A stretch of DNA of 64,000 nt, taken from assembly GCF_008274625.1 (NCBI RefSeq), contig NZ_VTRU01000001.1:310001-374000 (forward strand). Reading direction: 5' to 3'. The translations under genes were made by a program, and so were the position numbers. The notes beneath the pieces are model-generated. The model searched no databases and was not told where the DNA came from. It worked only from the letters and a program-made list of their open reading frames with translations. Origin of the DNA: Chryseobacterium panacisoli. GTDB lineage: Bacteria > Bacteroidota > Bacteroidia > Flavobacteriales > Weeksellaceae. Shown here piece by piece: positions 53,053 to 62,716 of this stretch (the stretch's first letter is position 1; every line of letters begins with the position of its first letter).

Positions 53053-53382
53053 ATGAATGTTTTAAAGTTTAAATTATTAGCATTAATTATAACAGGTATA
53101 ATGTTAATTTCCTGCTCTTCAAGAAGTAAATTCACCTCTGAATCATTGAGCATTGGAATGACAAAAGAACAGGTTATATCAAAATTTGGAAAACCCTATA
53201 AATCTTCATTTACAGAAAATAAAGAAGCCGGAGAAATTAAAGAATCTTTATACTATAGAGAAAGTTTAAATATGGGAAATAGATCAATAACAAATATTTT
53301 AACTTTTAAAGGTGGAAAATTGGTTTCTCTTGAACAAGGGCAGGAATCTGAGAATAATTCTCCGTTTATAATTCATCCCTAA
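53053..53382 (+). CDS. Small lipoprotein, SmpA/OmlA (BamE)-like
   Basis: The 109-residue product has a lipoprotein signal with the lipid-modified Cys at position 21 (MLISCSS). The mature part SLSIGMTKEQVISKFGKPYKSS is the SmpA/OmlA-type motif, which is followed by a beta strand pair ending LTFKGGKLVSLEQG. It should be anchored in a membrane leaflet facing the periplasm. Its frame is continuous with the broken leader-peptide gene upstream (48 bases between stop and ATG). Function unknown; a role in outer-membrane assembly as for BamE is only suggested by the motif. Confidence 0.82.
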   Translation: MNVLKFKLLALIITGIMLISCSSRSKFTSESLSIGMTKEQVISKFGKPYKSSFTENKEAGEIKESLYYRESLNMGNRSITNILTFKGGKLVSLEQGQESENNSPFIIHP

Positions 53383-53463
53383 TCAAATGCTTACTGTAAA
53401 AAGAAAATTGAATAGTAACTCTCATCAAATCTGAATTCCATTTAGATTAACATAACAATTTTA

Positions 53464-55692
53464 TTATTTTGTTCTGTTTTTGATTTCATCAGAAGCATTA
53501 TTGAAATCACGTATTTTTCCAATTTTTTTGTTTCCGAAGTTATAAGAGATAGAAATATTTAATTGACGTGGATAGTTATAAATATTGATATAATTGTAGT
53601 TTCCGTTTTGTTGCGGATCATCAATTATAACCCTATTGGTATTTAAAACATCATAAACAGTGGCTGCAAAGGTCCAGTCATTCCATATTTTTTTGAGCCC
53701 TATTTCCAAACTGCCGAGAGGCCTTAACTGACCCAGTTCTATCTGGTAATTGCCAACGTACCAATAGTTAATACTGGCAAACCATGTTTTAGCCTGATCA
53801 AGTCTTATATTATTATTAGTTGAAATGGTTATTCCATTTGATTTTCTGGAATTAATATATGCCGGAAACTTTTCACCTGTTAACGGATCCGTATCAATAC
53901 TTCCATCATTAATATTATGCTGTAAACCAATACTTACATTGGTATTCCAATACTGTTTAAAAAATGATTTCTGGAAACCGATTATAAAGTTGAATTCTTG
54001 ACGGTTGCCAAAATTGGTTCTTATATACCTTAATACATTTACATGGCTGCCGTTATTTTCAATTATTCCCTGCAAAGGTATTTGCAGGATAACATCTTTA
54101 TAATATTTATGACCGACAATGAAAAAATATGAATTTTTGAACATATAATTAAGTTCCTGGGAATAAACTGCGGAAGCTTTCATAAACGGATTATTCTGAA
54201 CATAATTGGTTTCCGTTAAATAAGTTCTTACAGGGTTTACTTCCCAAAATGAAGGTCTTTTCATACGGCCTGAAAAAGAATATGAAAGATTATGATCTTT
54301 ATTGATAGAGTAGTTCAGGTTTAGGTAAGGTAAAATATTATGATAGTTTCTCGTAAGATTTTTTAAATTGTCGTCCTGAGCGTTATAAGAGTTTCCTTTA
54401 TTTTGTGTTAATTCATAACGGATTCCGGCTTTTGCAGAGATTTTATCGTTTACTTTTTTTTCAGCAGTCAAATATCCTCCGTAAATATTCTCCAGATAAA
54501 AAAAATGATTTGGATTTCTAACTGCTACACCGGTAGCCAATTGATATAGACTTGTTTCTGTATCATTATCTGTTTTCGTATAGCTGTAATTTCCTCCAAA
54601 AGACAGTGTGAAATCATTTTTAAATTTCTTATAATAATCTACCGTTACCGAAAAACTGTTAATAATCTGTGGTGTTTCCTGAATAATCTGGCTTATATCT
54701 TCTCCCATATTTCCATTGGAATCTGATGCTGATGTCGTATTGAGGCCATTCTGTTTTTTTCTGAAGTTTAGATAGGCTGCATTTAGATTTAATTTACTGC
54801 CGATAGAATCCGTTTTTAATTCATAGTTTAAATTGACAGAATTATTATAAGATTCAGCGTTTTCATGATTTATGCTTCGGTTATAAGAAGTTTTCCAGAC
54901 GGTATCATTTAATACATTTACAGCGTTAAATAAATTGGTAACCGAAGTAAAATTTTTGTTATACCAGTTGTTATAGCTCAATGCAATGCTGCTTTTGTCA
55001 TTTAAAGCATAATCTATATTCAGATATCCTCCATAGTCCTTGTTCGGAATAGATACGATCCCTTCCGAACGATTTGAAGCTATATTGCTGCCATTTTCCA
55101 ATATATAATACTGCCGTTTGGTGTTTTCACTACTATTAAAACTTGAATTAATTCCGAGATTATTTTTTCTATAATTGATAGAAAATCCCATTCCCGGATT
55201 GTTATAATATCCCTGATTATTGCTCATTCTTAAGCTTCCGTTCAGGCCATTTTCTGTTATCTTTTTTAGAATAATATTAATAACCCCATCTGAAGATTCA
55301 ACTTGAAATTCGCTGCCGGGCATCGTAATAATCTCTATTTTCTGTATGCTATCAGATGGCATACTTTTTAAAAAGGCTGCCAGAGCATCAGCATCCATTT
55401 GATTTTTTTTACCATTGATATAGATTACAGCATTTGATTTTCCGGCAATCCGTAAAGTTTTATCATCCATTGATGAAATCAGGGGAGTTTCTTTTAAAAG
55501 ACTAAAGACCGTAGCCCCTTTTGCTGCCGGGGAAGCTCCTACATCATATATAAACCGGTCATTTTTTCTCTGGAATTTATTTTTTTTCAGTACAATTTCA
55601 TTTATTTTCTTTGTTGCTGCTGTATCTTTTTTTTCTTGTGCAGTTACAATTGTTCCGCTCAGTACAATGATTAAATGGATCAGACGTTTCAT
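53464..55692 (-). CDS. Outer-membrane beta-barrel receptor (TonB-dependent receptor-like)
   Basis: A 742-residue protein with a signal peptide (ends VTAQ, residue 19), a plug-like domain (about 45-150; SLLKETPLISSMDDKTLRIAG and SIQKIEIITMPGSEFQVESSDGVINIILKK) and an OMP_b-brl_3-type barrel to the end (NISISYNFGNKK). The N-terminal carboxypeptidase-like domain common in this family is absent. There is no SusD partner. Two leader-peptide genes lie upstream on the same strand, separated by a terminator; a link is possible but not shown. A palindrome ATTCATGA-N5-TCATGAAT at 55755-55775 lies about 60 bases upstream. Confidence 0.85.
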   Translation of the reverse strand: MKRLIHLIIVLSGTIVTAQEKKDTAATKKINEIVLKKNKFQRKNDRFIYDVGASPAAKGATVFSLLKETPLISSMDDKTLRIAGKSNAVIYINGKKNQMDADALAAFLKSMPSDSIQKIEIITMPGSEFQVESSDGVINIILKKITENGLNGSLRMSNNQGYYNNPGMGFSINYRKNNLGINSSFNSSENTKRQYYILENGSNIASNRSEGIVSIPNKDYGGYLNIDYALNDKSSIALSYNNWYNKNFTSVTNLFNAVNVLNDTVWKTSYNRSINHENAESYNNSVNLNYELKTDSIGSKLNLNAAYLNFRKKQNGLNTTSASDSNGNMGEDISQIIQETPQIINSFSVTVDYYKKFKNDFTLSFGGNYSYTKTDNDTETSLYQLATGVAVRNPNHFFYLENIYGGYLTAEKKVNDKISAKAGIRYELTQNKGNSYNAQDDNLKNLTRNYHNILPYLNLNYSINKDHNLSYSFSGRMKRPSFWEVNPVRTYLTETNYVQNNPFMKASAVYSQELNYMFKNSYFFIVGHKYYKDVILQIPLQGIIENNGSHVNVLRYIRTNFGNRQEFNFIIGFQKSFFKQYWNTNVSIGLQHNINDGSIDTDPLTGEKFPAYINSRKSNGITISTNNNIRLDQAKTWFASINYWYVGNYQIELGQLRPLGSLEIGLKKIWNDWTFAATVYDVLNTNRVIIDDPQQNGNYNYINIYNYPRQLNISISYNFGNKKIGKIRDFNNASDEIKNRTK

Positions 55693-55754
55693 ATATTTAT
55701 GTTTTTTATTTTATGCATTACAATGTAGCTTGTTATACAATATACATGTATACA

Positions 55755-55775
55755 ATTCATGAATTAATCATGAAT
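55755..55775. promoter_or_regulatory. Inverted repeat upstream of the barrel-protein gene
   Basis: ATTCATGA (55755-55762), spacer ATTAA, TCATGAAT (55768-55775): a perfect 8-bp inverted repeat of operator size, 63 bases before the start of the minus-strand gene. The regulator is not known. Confidence 0.45.
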
Positions 55776-55914
55776 CTATTTAAATAAGACATTCGAGATA
55801 TCACAAGTATTACATCGCGAACCAAATAGTACTGCAGATATCCTGAATTATAATGAGAAAAGCTATAAACAGAAACCCGCTCAATAGAGCTATATGCAGA
55901 ATGTGTATATATAA

Positions 55915-55949
55915 TCAGCCCGGATAGATTATTTGTTTATCCGGGCTGA
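55915..55949 (-). terminator. Terminator of the two-peptide operon
   Basis: Perfect 12-bp stem TCAGCCCGGATA / TATCCGGGCTGA (55915-55926 and 55938-55949) lies 26 bases past the stop of the second peptide gene and is followed by TTATATATA on that strand. Confidence 0.8.
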
Positions 55950-55974
55950 CTGAAGTTTAAATAAAAATTAATCC

Positions 55975-56136
55975 TTAAGCAGGACAGATAGGATATCCTC
56001 CGTTTGGACATTTTAATGTACAGTCTCTTATCACATAGCTACCATTGGAAAGTCTGCAGACTCCTTGTACATTACCTCCGGCAATGCTTTTCAATTGTTC
56101 TCTGGAAAGGCTTTTTTTGTTTTTTAAATTTTTCAT
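55975..56136 (-). CDS. Bacteriocin-like leader peptide, 53 residues
   Basis: The peptide begins MKNLKNKKSLSREQLKSIAGG, a leader with a canonical Gly-Gly at the end, followed by a 32-residue core with four Cys (27, 39, 43, 51) in the pattern VCRLSNGSY ... DCTLKCPNGGYPICPA. It starts 31 bases after the upstream peptide gene on the same strand. Double-Gly leaders are cut by C39-type transporter peptidases, but none is encoded nearby. Its function is unknown. Confidence 0.7.
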   Translation of the reverse strand: MKNLKNKKSLSREQLKSIAGGNVQGVCRLSNGSYVIRDCTLKCPNGGYPICPA

Positions 56137-56167
56137 TGTAATATTTTTTGGTTAAGAAATATGTTAA

Positions 56168-56338
56168 TTATTGTGGACATACCACTGCTGGGCATGCACT
56201 AAGGCTTGGGCACCGGGGGATCCCGGCAGGAGGGCAGCATTCATATAAACATTCTTTGATAGTGATATTCATTCCATTGCCCATTACATTTTTTAAATAC
56301 TCTCTTGAGAGCACCTTTCTGTTTTGTGATTTTTTCAT
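56168..56338 (-). CDS. Bacteriocin-like leader peptide, 56 residues
   Basis: This peptide begins MKKSQNRKVLSREYLKNVMGNG and continues with a core containing six Cys (30, 34, 35, 43, 49, 54), ending CPSLSACPAVVCPQ. The leader aligns with the broken gene at 52888-53004 and, more loosely, with the peptides at 55975, 45198 and 36242. It is the first gene of a two-peptide operon on the minus strand. No clear TAnnTTTG promoter was found in the 219 bases upstream, which are AT-rich. Confidence 0.7.
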   Translation of the reverse strand: MKKSQNRKVLSREYLKNVMGNGMNITIKECLYECCPPAGIPRCPSLSACPAVVCPQ

Positions 56339-56557
56339 TCTTAAAATTTTAGGTTAGTTATAATTTATATGATTTATGAATAATTACTTATTTTTTCTAT
56401 CATGTATTTTGATCTTTTTTGGAGATTTGATTCGGACGGATAATCATTACCGTTGGAGTAAAGATCATATTATAATTGATTAATAATGCTTTATTTTCTA
56501 AAGAATAAAGGCCGAAAAACCTTTGAATCAAATTTTTTACTACCAGATTGATAAAGA

Positions 56558-57697
56558 TCAGAACAATAAGTTGAAAGTGTCTTTTGCATTAAGTAATGCA
56601 ACTACTTTTGGAGACCATGTGTTGAGAAGTATGCATACCGTTACTTTTTGCTTTGGAAAATAATAGGATTTACCTCCAAAGCCGAATACGTGTCCGTCAT
56701 GGCCCAGGGCCGCTCCCTGATTGGTATTCAGTTTCATTAATCCCAATCCATATTGTTTATTGTATTTTAAGTCTGGTTCCAGGCGATCAGGATCATTATC
56801 TACAAAAGTCTGAAGCTGCTGCATTGAAGCAGGAGAAAGTATTTTATTCGTTAACAGGGTCTCCAAAAATTGAGCTACATCAGAAGATGTTGAAATCATT
56901 CCACCGTCAATTGCTCCTTCACCACCGATTCCGTTATTATCTATATGCGTTACTTCAGTCAATGCCTCATTAGCGGTTTCAGCATAATAGGATCGGGTGA
57001 GCTGATCGGGGAGCAGAGTGCTTGCTGTCGTGTTTTTCAGCCCCAGGGGGTTGATTATTTTCTCGGTAATTACCCGATAGGAAGGTTTTCCCGTTACTTT
57101 TTTTATAACCAGGGAAAGCAGAAGATAATTGGAATTACTATAATATCCCTTTCCAACCGGATCGTCGGCAGGTTTATCATAGATCAGCTGAAGAGTCTGC
57201 TCTGCGGAATAATTGACAATACTCCCGTCAAAAACACCGGGGGCGATATCCTGTAAATAATTCCGGATTCCCGCTCTGTGATTAAGGCACTGCTCAATCG
57301 TTACCTCATTGGCATTGGCAATATGATCTGTAATAGTGTGAGGAAGATATTTATTGATTTTATCCTTGATATTCAGGAGACCTTCTTCCTGCAATTTCAG
57401 AATAGTTGTGGAGGCAAACATTTTCGTCATACTTCCGATGCGGAGCCTGTTATTGGCAGACATCCTGATACCTTTTTCCCTGTCGGCTAGTCCGCCTGAA
57501 CCGCTCCATATTCCTTCAGGAGAAATGACTGTAATGTTGACACCCACAGCACCGGCCGCTATAAACTGATCAACGATACGCTGATATTTTTTTGCATTCG
57601 GGTGCTCGGTGGGTACATTAATAGATTGATCATCCCTGCAGGAATTCATCGCAGCAAAAGCAGCAGTCAGAAATGTTAGAAACCATAGTTTTTTCAT
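56558..57697 (-). CDS. Serine hydrolase of the beta-lactamase/D-Ala-D-Ala carboxypeptidase family, lipoprotein
   Basis: A 379-residue class C beta-lactamase-like hydrolase. The signal peptide ends at a lipobox Cys20 (AAMNSC), so it is probably a lipoprotein. The catalytic SxxK motif is SMTK at 89-92, the second motif is YSN at 186-188, and GHDGH stands where KTG-type enzymes have the third motif. Members cleave D-amino-acid peptides, esters or amides; true beta-lactamase activity is unlikely from the motif pattern but not excluded. The P1 peptidase gene lies 56 bases upstream on the same strand, so the two may be one transcript. Confidence 0.87.
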   Translation of the reverse strand: MKKLWFLTFLTAAFAAMNSCRDDQSINVPTEHPNAKKYQRIVDQFIAAGAVGVNITVISPEGIWSGSGGLADREKGIRMSANNRLRIGSMTKMFASTTILKLQEEGLLNIKDKINKYLPHTITDHIANANEVTIEQCLNHRAGIRNYLQDIAPGVFDGSIVNYSAEQTLQLIYDKPADDPVGKGYYSNSNYLLLSLVIKKVTGKPSYRVITEKIINPLGLKNTTASTLLPDQLTRSYYAETANEALTEVTHIDNNGIGGEGAIDGGMISTSSDVAQFLETLLTNKILSPASMQQLQTFVDNDPDRLEPDLKYNKQYGLGLMKLNTNQGAALGHDGHVFGFGGKSYYFPKQKVTVCILLNTWSPKVVALLNAKDTFNLLF

Positions 57698-57753
57698 AGA
57701 AAAATTTTAATGAGTTAGTATTAGATTAAACTGAAACAGATAAATTTCTCTTC

Positions 57754-58917
57754 TTATGGTATTCTTTTATATTTTCTTAAGATATCAATTACAGGCTGAT
57801 GGGGAAGGGCATATGATTTATTTCCATTGACACCTTCCATTGTTTCGGCGGCGATCATGGCATTAATGATAGATTCTTCAACGGCTTGTACAGTTGCATC
57901 AAACAGAGGATCTATCAGATCATTGGGAAGCACCTTCACTGTGGAAAAATCTTTCCTCTGGAAAGCTGTGGGATTGGCTGTTGAAAAAGCAATGAAAATG
58001 TCCCCTGAACTGTTCATTCCATAGCCGCCTACATTCCCGATTCCCAAAGGAACTCTTGATGCAATACGTTTTAATTGATGGGGTAATAACGGCGCATCGG
58101 TTGCAATGACCACAATGATGGAACCGTCACCTTCCTGCCGGTAAGACTGTGAAGGCAGTTTTAATTCGCTGCCCACTGTATGCTCCAGTTCTTTTCCTAC
58201 CGGTACACCTGCGATCTTCAGGGATTCTTTCCTCCCAAAATTAGCCTGAACCAGAGCGCCAACCGTATAAGTAGAATCTCCGATTTTCACAATCCTTGAT
58301 GCCGTTCCTGTTCCGCCTTTAAAACCAAGGCACATCATTCCGGTTCCTCCGCCAACATTTCCTTCCTGGATTTTACCGGATTTCGCACTATTTAACGCCT
58401 CGTAAACATTACTTTCTTTTACCTGAAAACCATAGATGTCGTTTAAAAAACCATCATACGTTTCAGCCACTACAGGATAAGTGTACCACCAATCTTCTTT
58501 ATACCAATGTTCCTTCACAAACCATTTGAGAACTGCATCTCTCACTACTCCCACACTATTGGTATTGGTAATCATGATAGGGGTTTCTAAAAAACCGGAT
58601 TCCGTTACCCAGGTAGTACCTGTCATTTCGCCATTCCCGTTCAGTGTGTACCAGTTGGCAAAAACAGGATTATTATTCCGGCCCCTTGGTAAAATAGCTG
58701 TAACTCCTGTCCGGACAGGTCCTTTCCCGATTGTATTTTTACCTTTTCCCGAAATAATTGTACTATAACCTACCTCAACTCCCTTTACGTCTGTTATAGA
58801 ATTGAATGCGCCAACGGTTCCGCTAAATGGAATTCCTATATCCCTGGCCCGTAATTTCTGTCCAAATGTTAAGCTTTGCATATATATTAGTAAAAAAGAG
58901 AATATTATATTTTTCAT
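57754..58917 (-). CDS. P1 family peptidase (DmpA-like aminopeptidase)
   Basis: The 387-residue protein belongs to the DmpA/BapA family of self-processing N-terminal nucleophile-like hydrolases that act on D- or beta-amino-acid peptides. A signal peptide ends near FGQ (residue 20). The motifs GVEVGYST, TNTNSVGVV, GGGTGM, ATDAPL and NSSGDIFIAFSTAN (from residue 302) are present. The expected nucleophile is Ser304; the residue before it is Ser, not the Gly of DmpA. The gene is just upstream of the serine hydrolase, and both could process D-amino-acid-containing peptides. Confidence 0.9.
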   Translation of the reverse strand: MKNIIFSFLLIYMQSLTFGQKLRARDIGIPFSGTVGAFNSITDVKGVEVGYSTIISGKGKNTIGKGPVRTGVTAILPRGRNNNPVFANWYTLNGNGEMTGTTWVTESGFLETPIMITNTNSVGVVRDAVLKWFVKEHWYKEDWWYTYPVVAETYDGFLNDIYGFQVKESNVYEALNSAKSGKIQEGNVGGGTGMMCLGFKGGTGTASRIVKIGDSTYTVGALVQANFGRKESLKIAGVPVGKELEHTVGSELKLPSQSYRQEGDGSIIVVIATDAPLLPHQLKRIASRVPLGIGNVGGYGMNSSGDIFIAFSTANPTAFQRKDFSTVKVLPNDLIDPLFDATVQAVEESIINAMIAAETMEGVNGNKSYALPHQPVIDILRKYKRIP

Positions 58918-59020
58918 AATTATCAGTTATAGAAGGCGATCAGGCAGCATGAAATACCTTTGAAAACTTCTATATTAAAATTAAATTATTGATTTTTTAG
59001 TTTATTCGTGTGATGATTGT

Positions 59021-59905
59021 TTAACCGAGAAACGTTAAGAGTTCTTTTATAAATGCCTCCGGATTTTCTTCAGCTACCCAATGTGCTGTTTTAGGAATGC
59101 GTACTGATGTAACCCTTTCGGCTACTTCTTCCATCATTTCTTTCATAAAAGGTCCACTTGTACTTATTTCTCCTCCAACTGCCAGAACGGGAATAGTTAG
59201 TTTCCCATTTTTGGCCAAGCTTTCTTTATTGTCCAGTATATCTTGGTCAAATGCCCGGTAAACTTCCAATCCGGCTTTCATAGCACCGGCTGAAGAATAT
59301 GCCTGACTAAAAACATCCATATCAGTTTCATTAATGGCAGCTGTATTATAAATACGATAGTTGAAAAAATAATGTAAATATTCCCGTTCACGACCAGTAA
59401 TAAGCATTTCAGGCAGGTTGTGTACGTTATGGAATGCAAAATGCCAGACCCTGTGATCTGTTCTTATTTTATCAAATATTTTTGTGCCGGGTAAAGGAGC
59501 GTCTATTACTACCAGCTGAGATACGGATGTACGGTATTCTTGTGCATAAGCATACGCAATCATTAAACCTATATCATGTCCTATAAGGACTACAGGGGTT
59601 TGTATCTTAAGGTGTTCCTTTAACAGGTGGTGAATATCACTGGCCATAGTGCGTTTATCATATCCGCCCGCAGGTTTCCAGGAATCTCCGGCTCCTCGGT
59701 AATCCAAGGCAATAACTCGAAATCCCTTATTAACCAATGCAGGTATTACCAATCGCCATTCCCACCATGTCTGCGGAAAACCATGTATCAGAATAATTAT
59801 ATTCTCTCCATTTCCTGCTTCTGCGTAATGTATACGTAATGTACTGCTGATAACTGCCATCCCATGATTCAAGCTAACATCACCAGGTAATTCTTTATGT
59901 TTCAT
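59021..59905 (-). CDS. Alpha/beta hydrolase, epoxide hydrolase-like
   Basis: A 294-residue alpha/beta hydrolase. HGFPQTWWEW supplies the oxyanion hole, Asp111 in GHDIG is the nucleophile (an Asp, as in epoxide hydrolases and haloalkane dehalogenases), and the catalytic His lies in KTAHWVAEENP near the C-terminus. Two lid tyrosines, which define epoxide hydrolases, cannot be assigned surely here. I start at the ATG at 59905; 59965 is in frame but adds a non-homologous extension. It is divergent from the Lrp-type regulator, which may control it. Confidence 0.86.
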   Translation of the reverse strand: MKHKELPGDVSLNHGMAVISSTLRIHYAEAGNGENIIILIHGFPQTWWEWRLVIPALVNKGFRVIALDYRGAGDSWKPAGGYDKRTMASDIHHLLKEHLKIQTPVVLIGHDIGLMIAYAYAQEYRTSVSQLVVIDAPLPGTKIFDKIRTDHRVWHFAFHNVHNLPEMLITGREREYLHYFFNYRIYNTAAINETDMDVFSQAYSSAGAMKAGLEVYRAFDQDILDNKESLAKNGKLTIPVLAVGGEISTSGPFMKEMMEEVAERVTSVRIPKTAHWVAEENPEAFIKELLTFLG

Positions 59906-60044
59906 ATTCTTATAGGTATGTTTCAGTATTAAATTTTTATCTTTACAAAGATCTGATAGGGGCATTTAAACCGGGCTATCATTTCGATAGAAGTAGCTGC
60001 CTCAAACTTTCGAATCAATGTTTTTTAATTATTTTTATTTCGAT

Positions 60045-60488
60045 ATGCAACTAGATAAACTGCACTACGCAATTTTAAACGAACTACAATTAAACGCCAG
60101 AGCGAGCAATGCTGAAATAGGCCGAAAAATAGGACTTACAGCTCCGGCTGTTGCAGCACGTATAAAAAAGCTGGAGGAAACAGGGATAATAAAAGGCTAT
60201 ACTGCTGTTGTGAAATATACAGAATTGCAATACACACAAAATGTTTTAATTGCAATAAAATTACACCCTAGTATTATGATTATGTCCTTTTTAAAAGAAA
60301 CTGAAGAAATAGAGGGGATTGTAAAAATGGTACATACTATAGGAGAATATTGTTTCTTTTTACATATGTTTCTGAAATCAACACAAGAAATTACTTTAGT
60401 CCTGGATCGCTTGAGTAAATTTGGCACAACAAGAACTTATTCTATTCTGTCGGTACCTATTGATCACAAACCAATTACTTTTAAGTAG
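60045..60488 (+). CDS. Lrp/AsnC-family regulator
   Basis: A 147-residue protein with the N-terminal HTH (LHYAILNELQLNARASNAEIGRKIGLTAPAVAARIKKLEETGII) and a C-terminal RAM ligand domain, which here is diverged and short of strong Gly contacts. A local regulator of the divergent hydrolase gene is likely. The ATG at 60045 gives a typical MQLDKLHYAIL start. The 256 bases after the stop carry no gene that I can support. Confidence 0.86.
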   Translation: MQLDKLHYAILNELQLNARASNAEIGRKIGLTAPAVAARIKKLEETGIIKGYTAVVKYTELQYTQNVLIAIKLHPSIMIMSFLKETEEIEGIVKMVHTIGEYCFFLHMFLKSTQEITLVLDRLSKFGTTRTYSILSVPIDHKPITFK

Positions 60489-60744
60489 TGTTAGCCTCCA
60501 TGAAAGAAATAAGACAAAATGAGGCAGTAGGAGTTTCTTTCTTATCAATGATTATTTAATTATAACAAAACTTCCTTCAACAAGGGTTTTGCAATAGTGG
60601 TGCGAAACTGCAAAGTTCAACGGTATTTTTTCAATTCAACTTTTGTATAAAATTGAAGATTTGAATTTTATTGCTGCACCATCACAAAGCCACAAAATAA
60701 CGTTTAAAATGAATATAAAAATCTCAAAAACGATTCATTAAATT

Positions 60745-61641
60745 TTAATTTAAATTCCGAAATTCATTAGGGGTAACACCAGTTCTCTGCTTGAATAATC
60801 GAATAAAATGCTGCGGATATTTAAAACCCAATTCATAAGCAATCTGACTAATAGATTTATCAACATTGAATACTCTTTGCTTGGCAACATCAATAATTTT
60901 ATTCTGAATATATTCCTGCGCAGTTTTTCCTGTTTCTTTCTTGATCAAATCTCCAAAATAGTTGGGTGATAAATGTAATTCATCTGCACAATATGCCACA
61001 GATGGAAGCCCTACAGTATTAGGTTTCTCAGATGAGAAGTAGTTGTTTAATAATTCTTCAAATTTTTCTAAAATGCCTTTATTCACATTTTCTCTAGTGA
61101 TAAACTGACGGTCATAGAAGCGGTCACAGTGATTAAGAAAAAGTTCAATATTCGATGTGATGACTTTTTTACTATGTTTATCTACTGGGCGGCTCAATTC
61201 AAATTGAATATCAGCAAACATTTCCAAAACCATTTGTTGCTCTTTTGCTGATAGATGCAGCGCTTCATTGGTCTGGTAACCAAAAAATCCATATTCAGAG
61301 ATGCCCTTACCTAAAGAAGTTCCTTTAATTAAATCCGGATGAAATACTAATCCATGCCCCAAAGGCTGATACTTATCAATTTTGTTTTCTACATCAACAA
61401 CTTGTCCCGGAGAAACAAAAACCAATGTTCCTTCCTGATAGTCATAGGTTGCCCGACCATATTTCAGATCACCACATTTTACATCTTTTAAAAAAATGCA
61501 GTACAGATTAAAATACATTTTAGATCCTGTTCTTTTATGTGCTTTCGAAAAATCTATTACACTTACCAAAGGGTGAAGGGTCTCGTGATTATTAAATTGA
61601 TTATAATCGTTTACTGTTTCAAAATAGATTGATTGGCTCAT
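60745..61641 (-). CDS. AraC-family regulator (divergent from the AKR gene)
   Basis: The 298-residue protein has a cupin-like N-domain (CGDLKYGRATYDYQEGTLVFVSPG) and a C-terminal HTH pair (HLSPNYFGDLIKKETGKT; SQIAYELGFKYPQHFIRLFKQRTG). It is a paralogue of the regulator at 33562-34470, with matching motifs and length. It faces the aldo-keto reductase gene across 194 bases and probably activates the reductase, the hydrolase and the flavodoxin-like gene that follow. Confidence 0.9.
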   Translation of the reverse strand: MSQSIYFETVNDYNQFNNHETLHPLVSVIDFSKAHKRTGSKMYFNLYCIFLKDVKCGDLKYGRATYDYQEGTLVFVSPGQVVDVENKIDKYQPLGHGLVFHPDLIKGTSLGKGISEYGFFGYQTNEALHLSAKEQQMVLEMFADIQFELSRPVDKHSKKVITSNIELFLNHCDRFYDRQFITRENVNKGILEKFEELLNNYFSSEKPNTVGLPSVAYCADELHLSPNYFGDLIKKETGKTAQEYIQNKIIDVAKQRVFNVDKSISQIAYELGFKYPQHFIRLFKQRTGVTPNEFRNLN

Positions 61642-61832
61642 AACGGTATCATTTTGTAATACAAATCTAAAGATAAAAATACCCGCTTTTTTACATTATT
61701 CCCCAGAACAGTAATATTGGTTACAAGTTCCGTAATCTATCTACCAACAGGCTTGTCAATAAGTTGGAAATTTGCAGTAACAAATTGATTAACCAATTTT
61801 ATTCTTTGCGAAACAAAAAATAAATAAGATAA

Positions 61833-62687
<855 letters not shown>

Positions 62688-62716
62688 TCCAATTTCATCA
62701 GTAAAAATATGATCAA

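Noticed and set aside
60500..60559. Short ORF after the Lrp gene
   Set aside because: Nineteen codons, no leader motif, no neighbours to support it.
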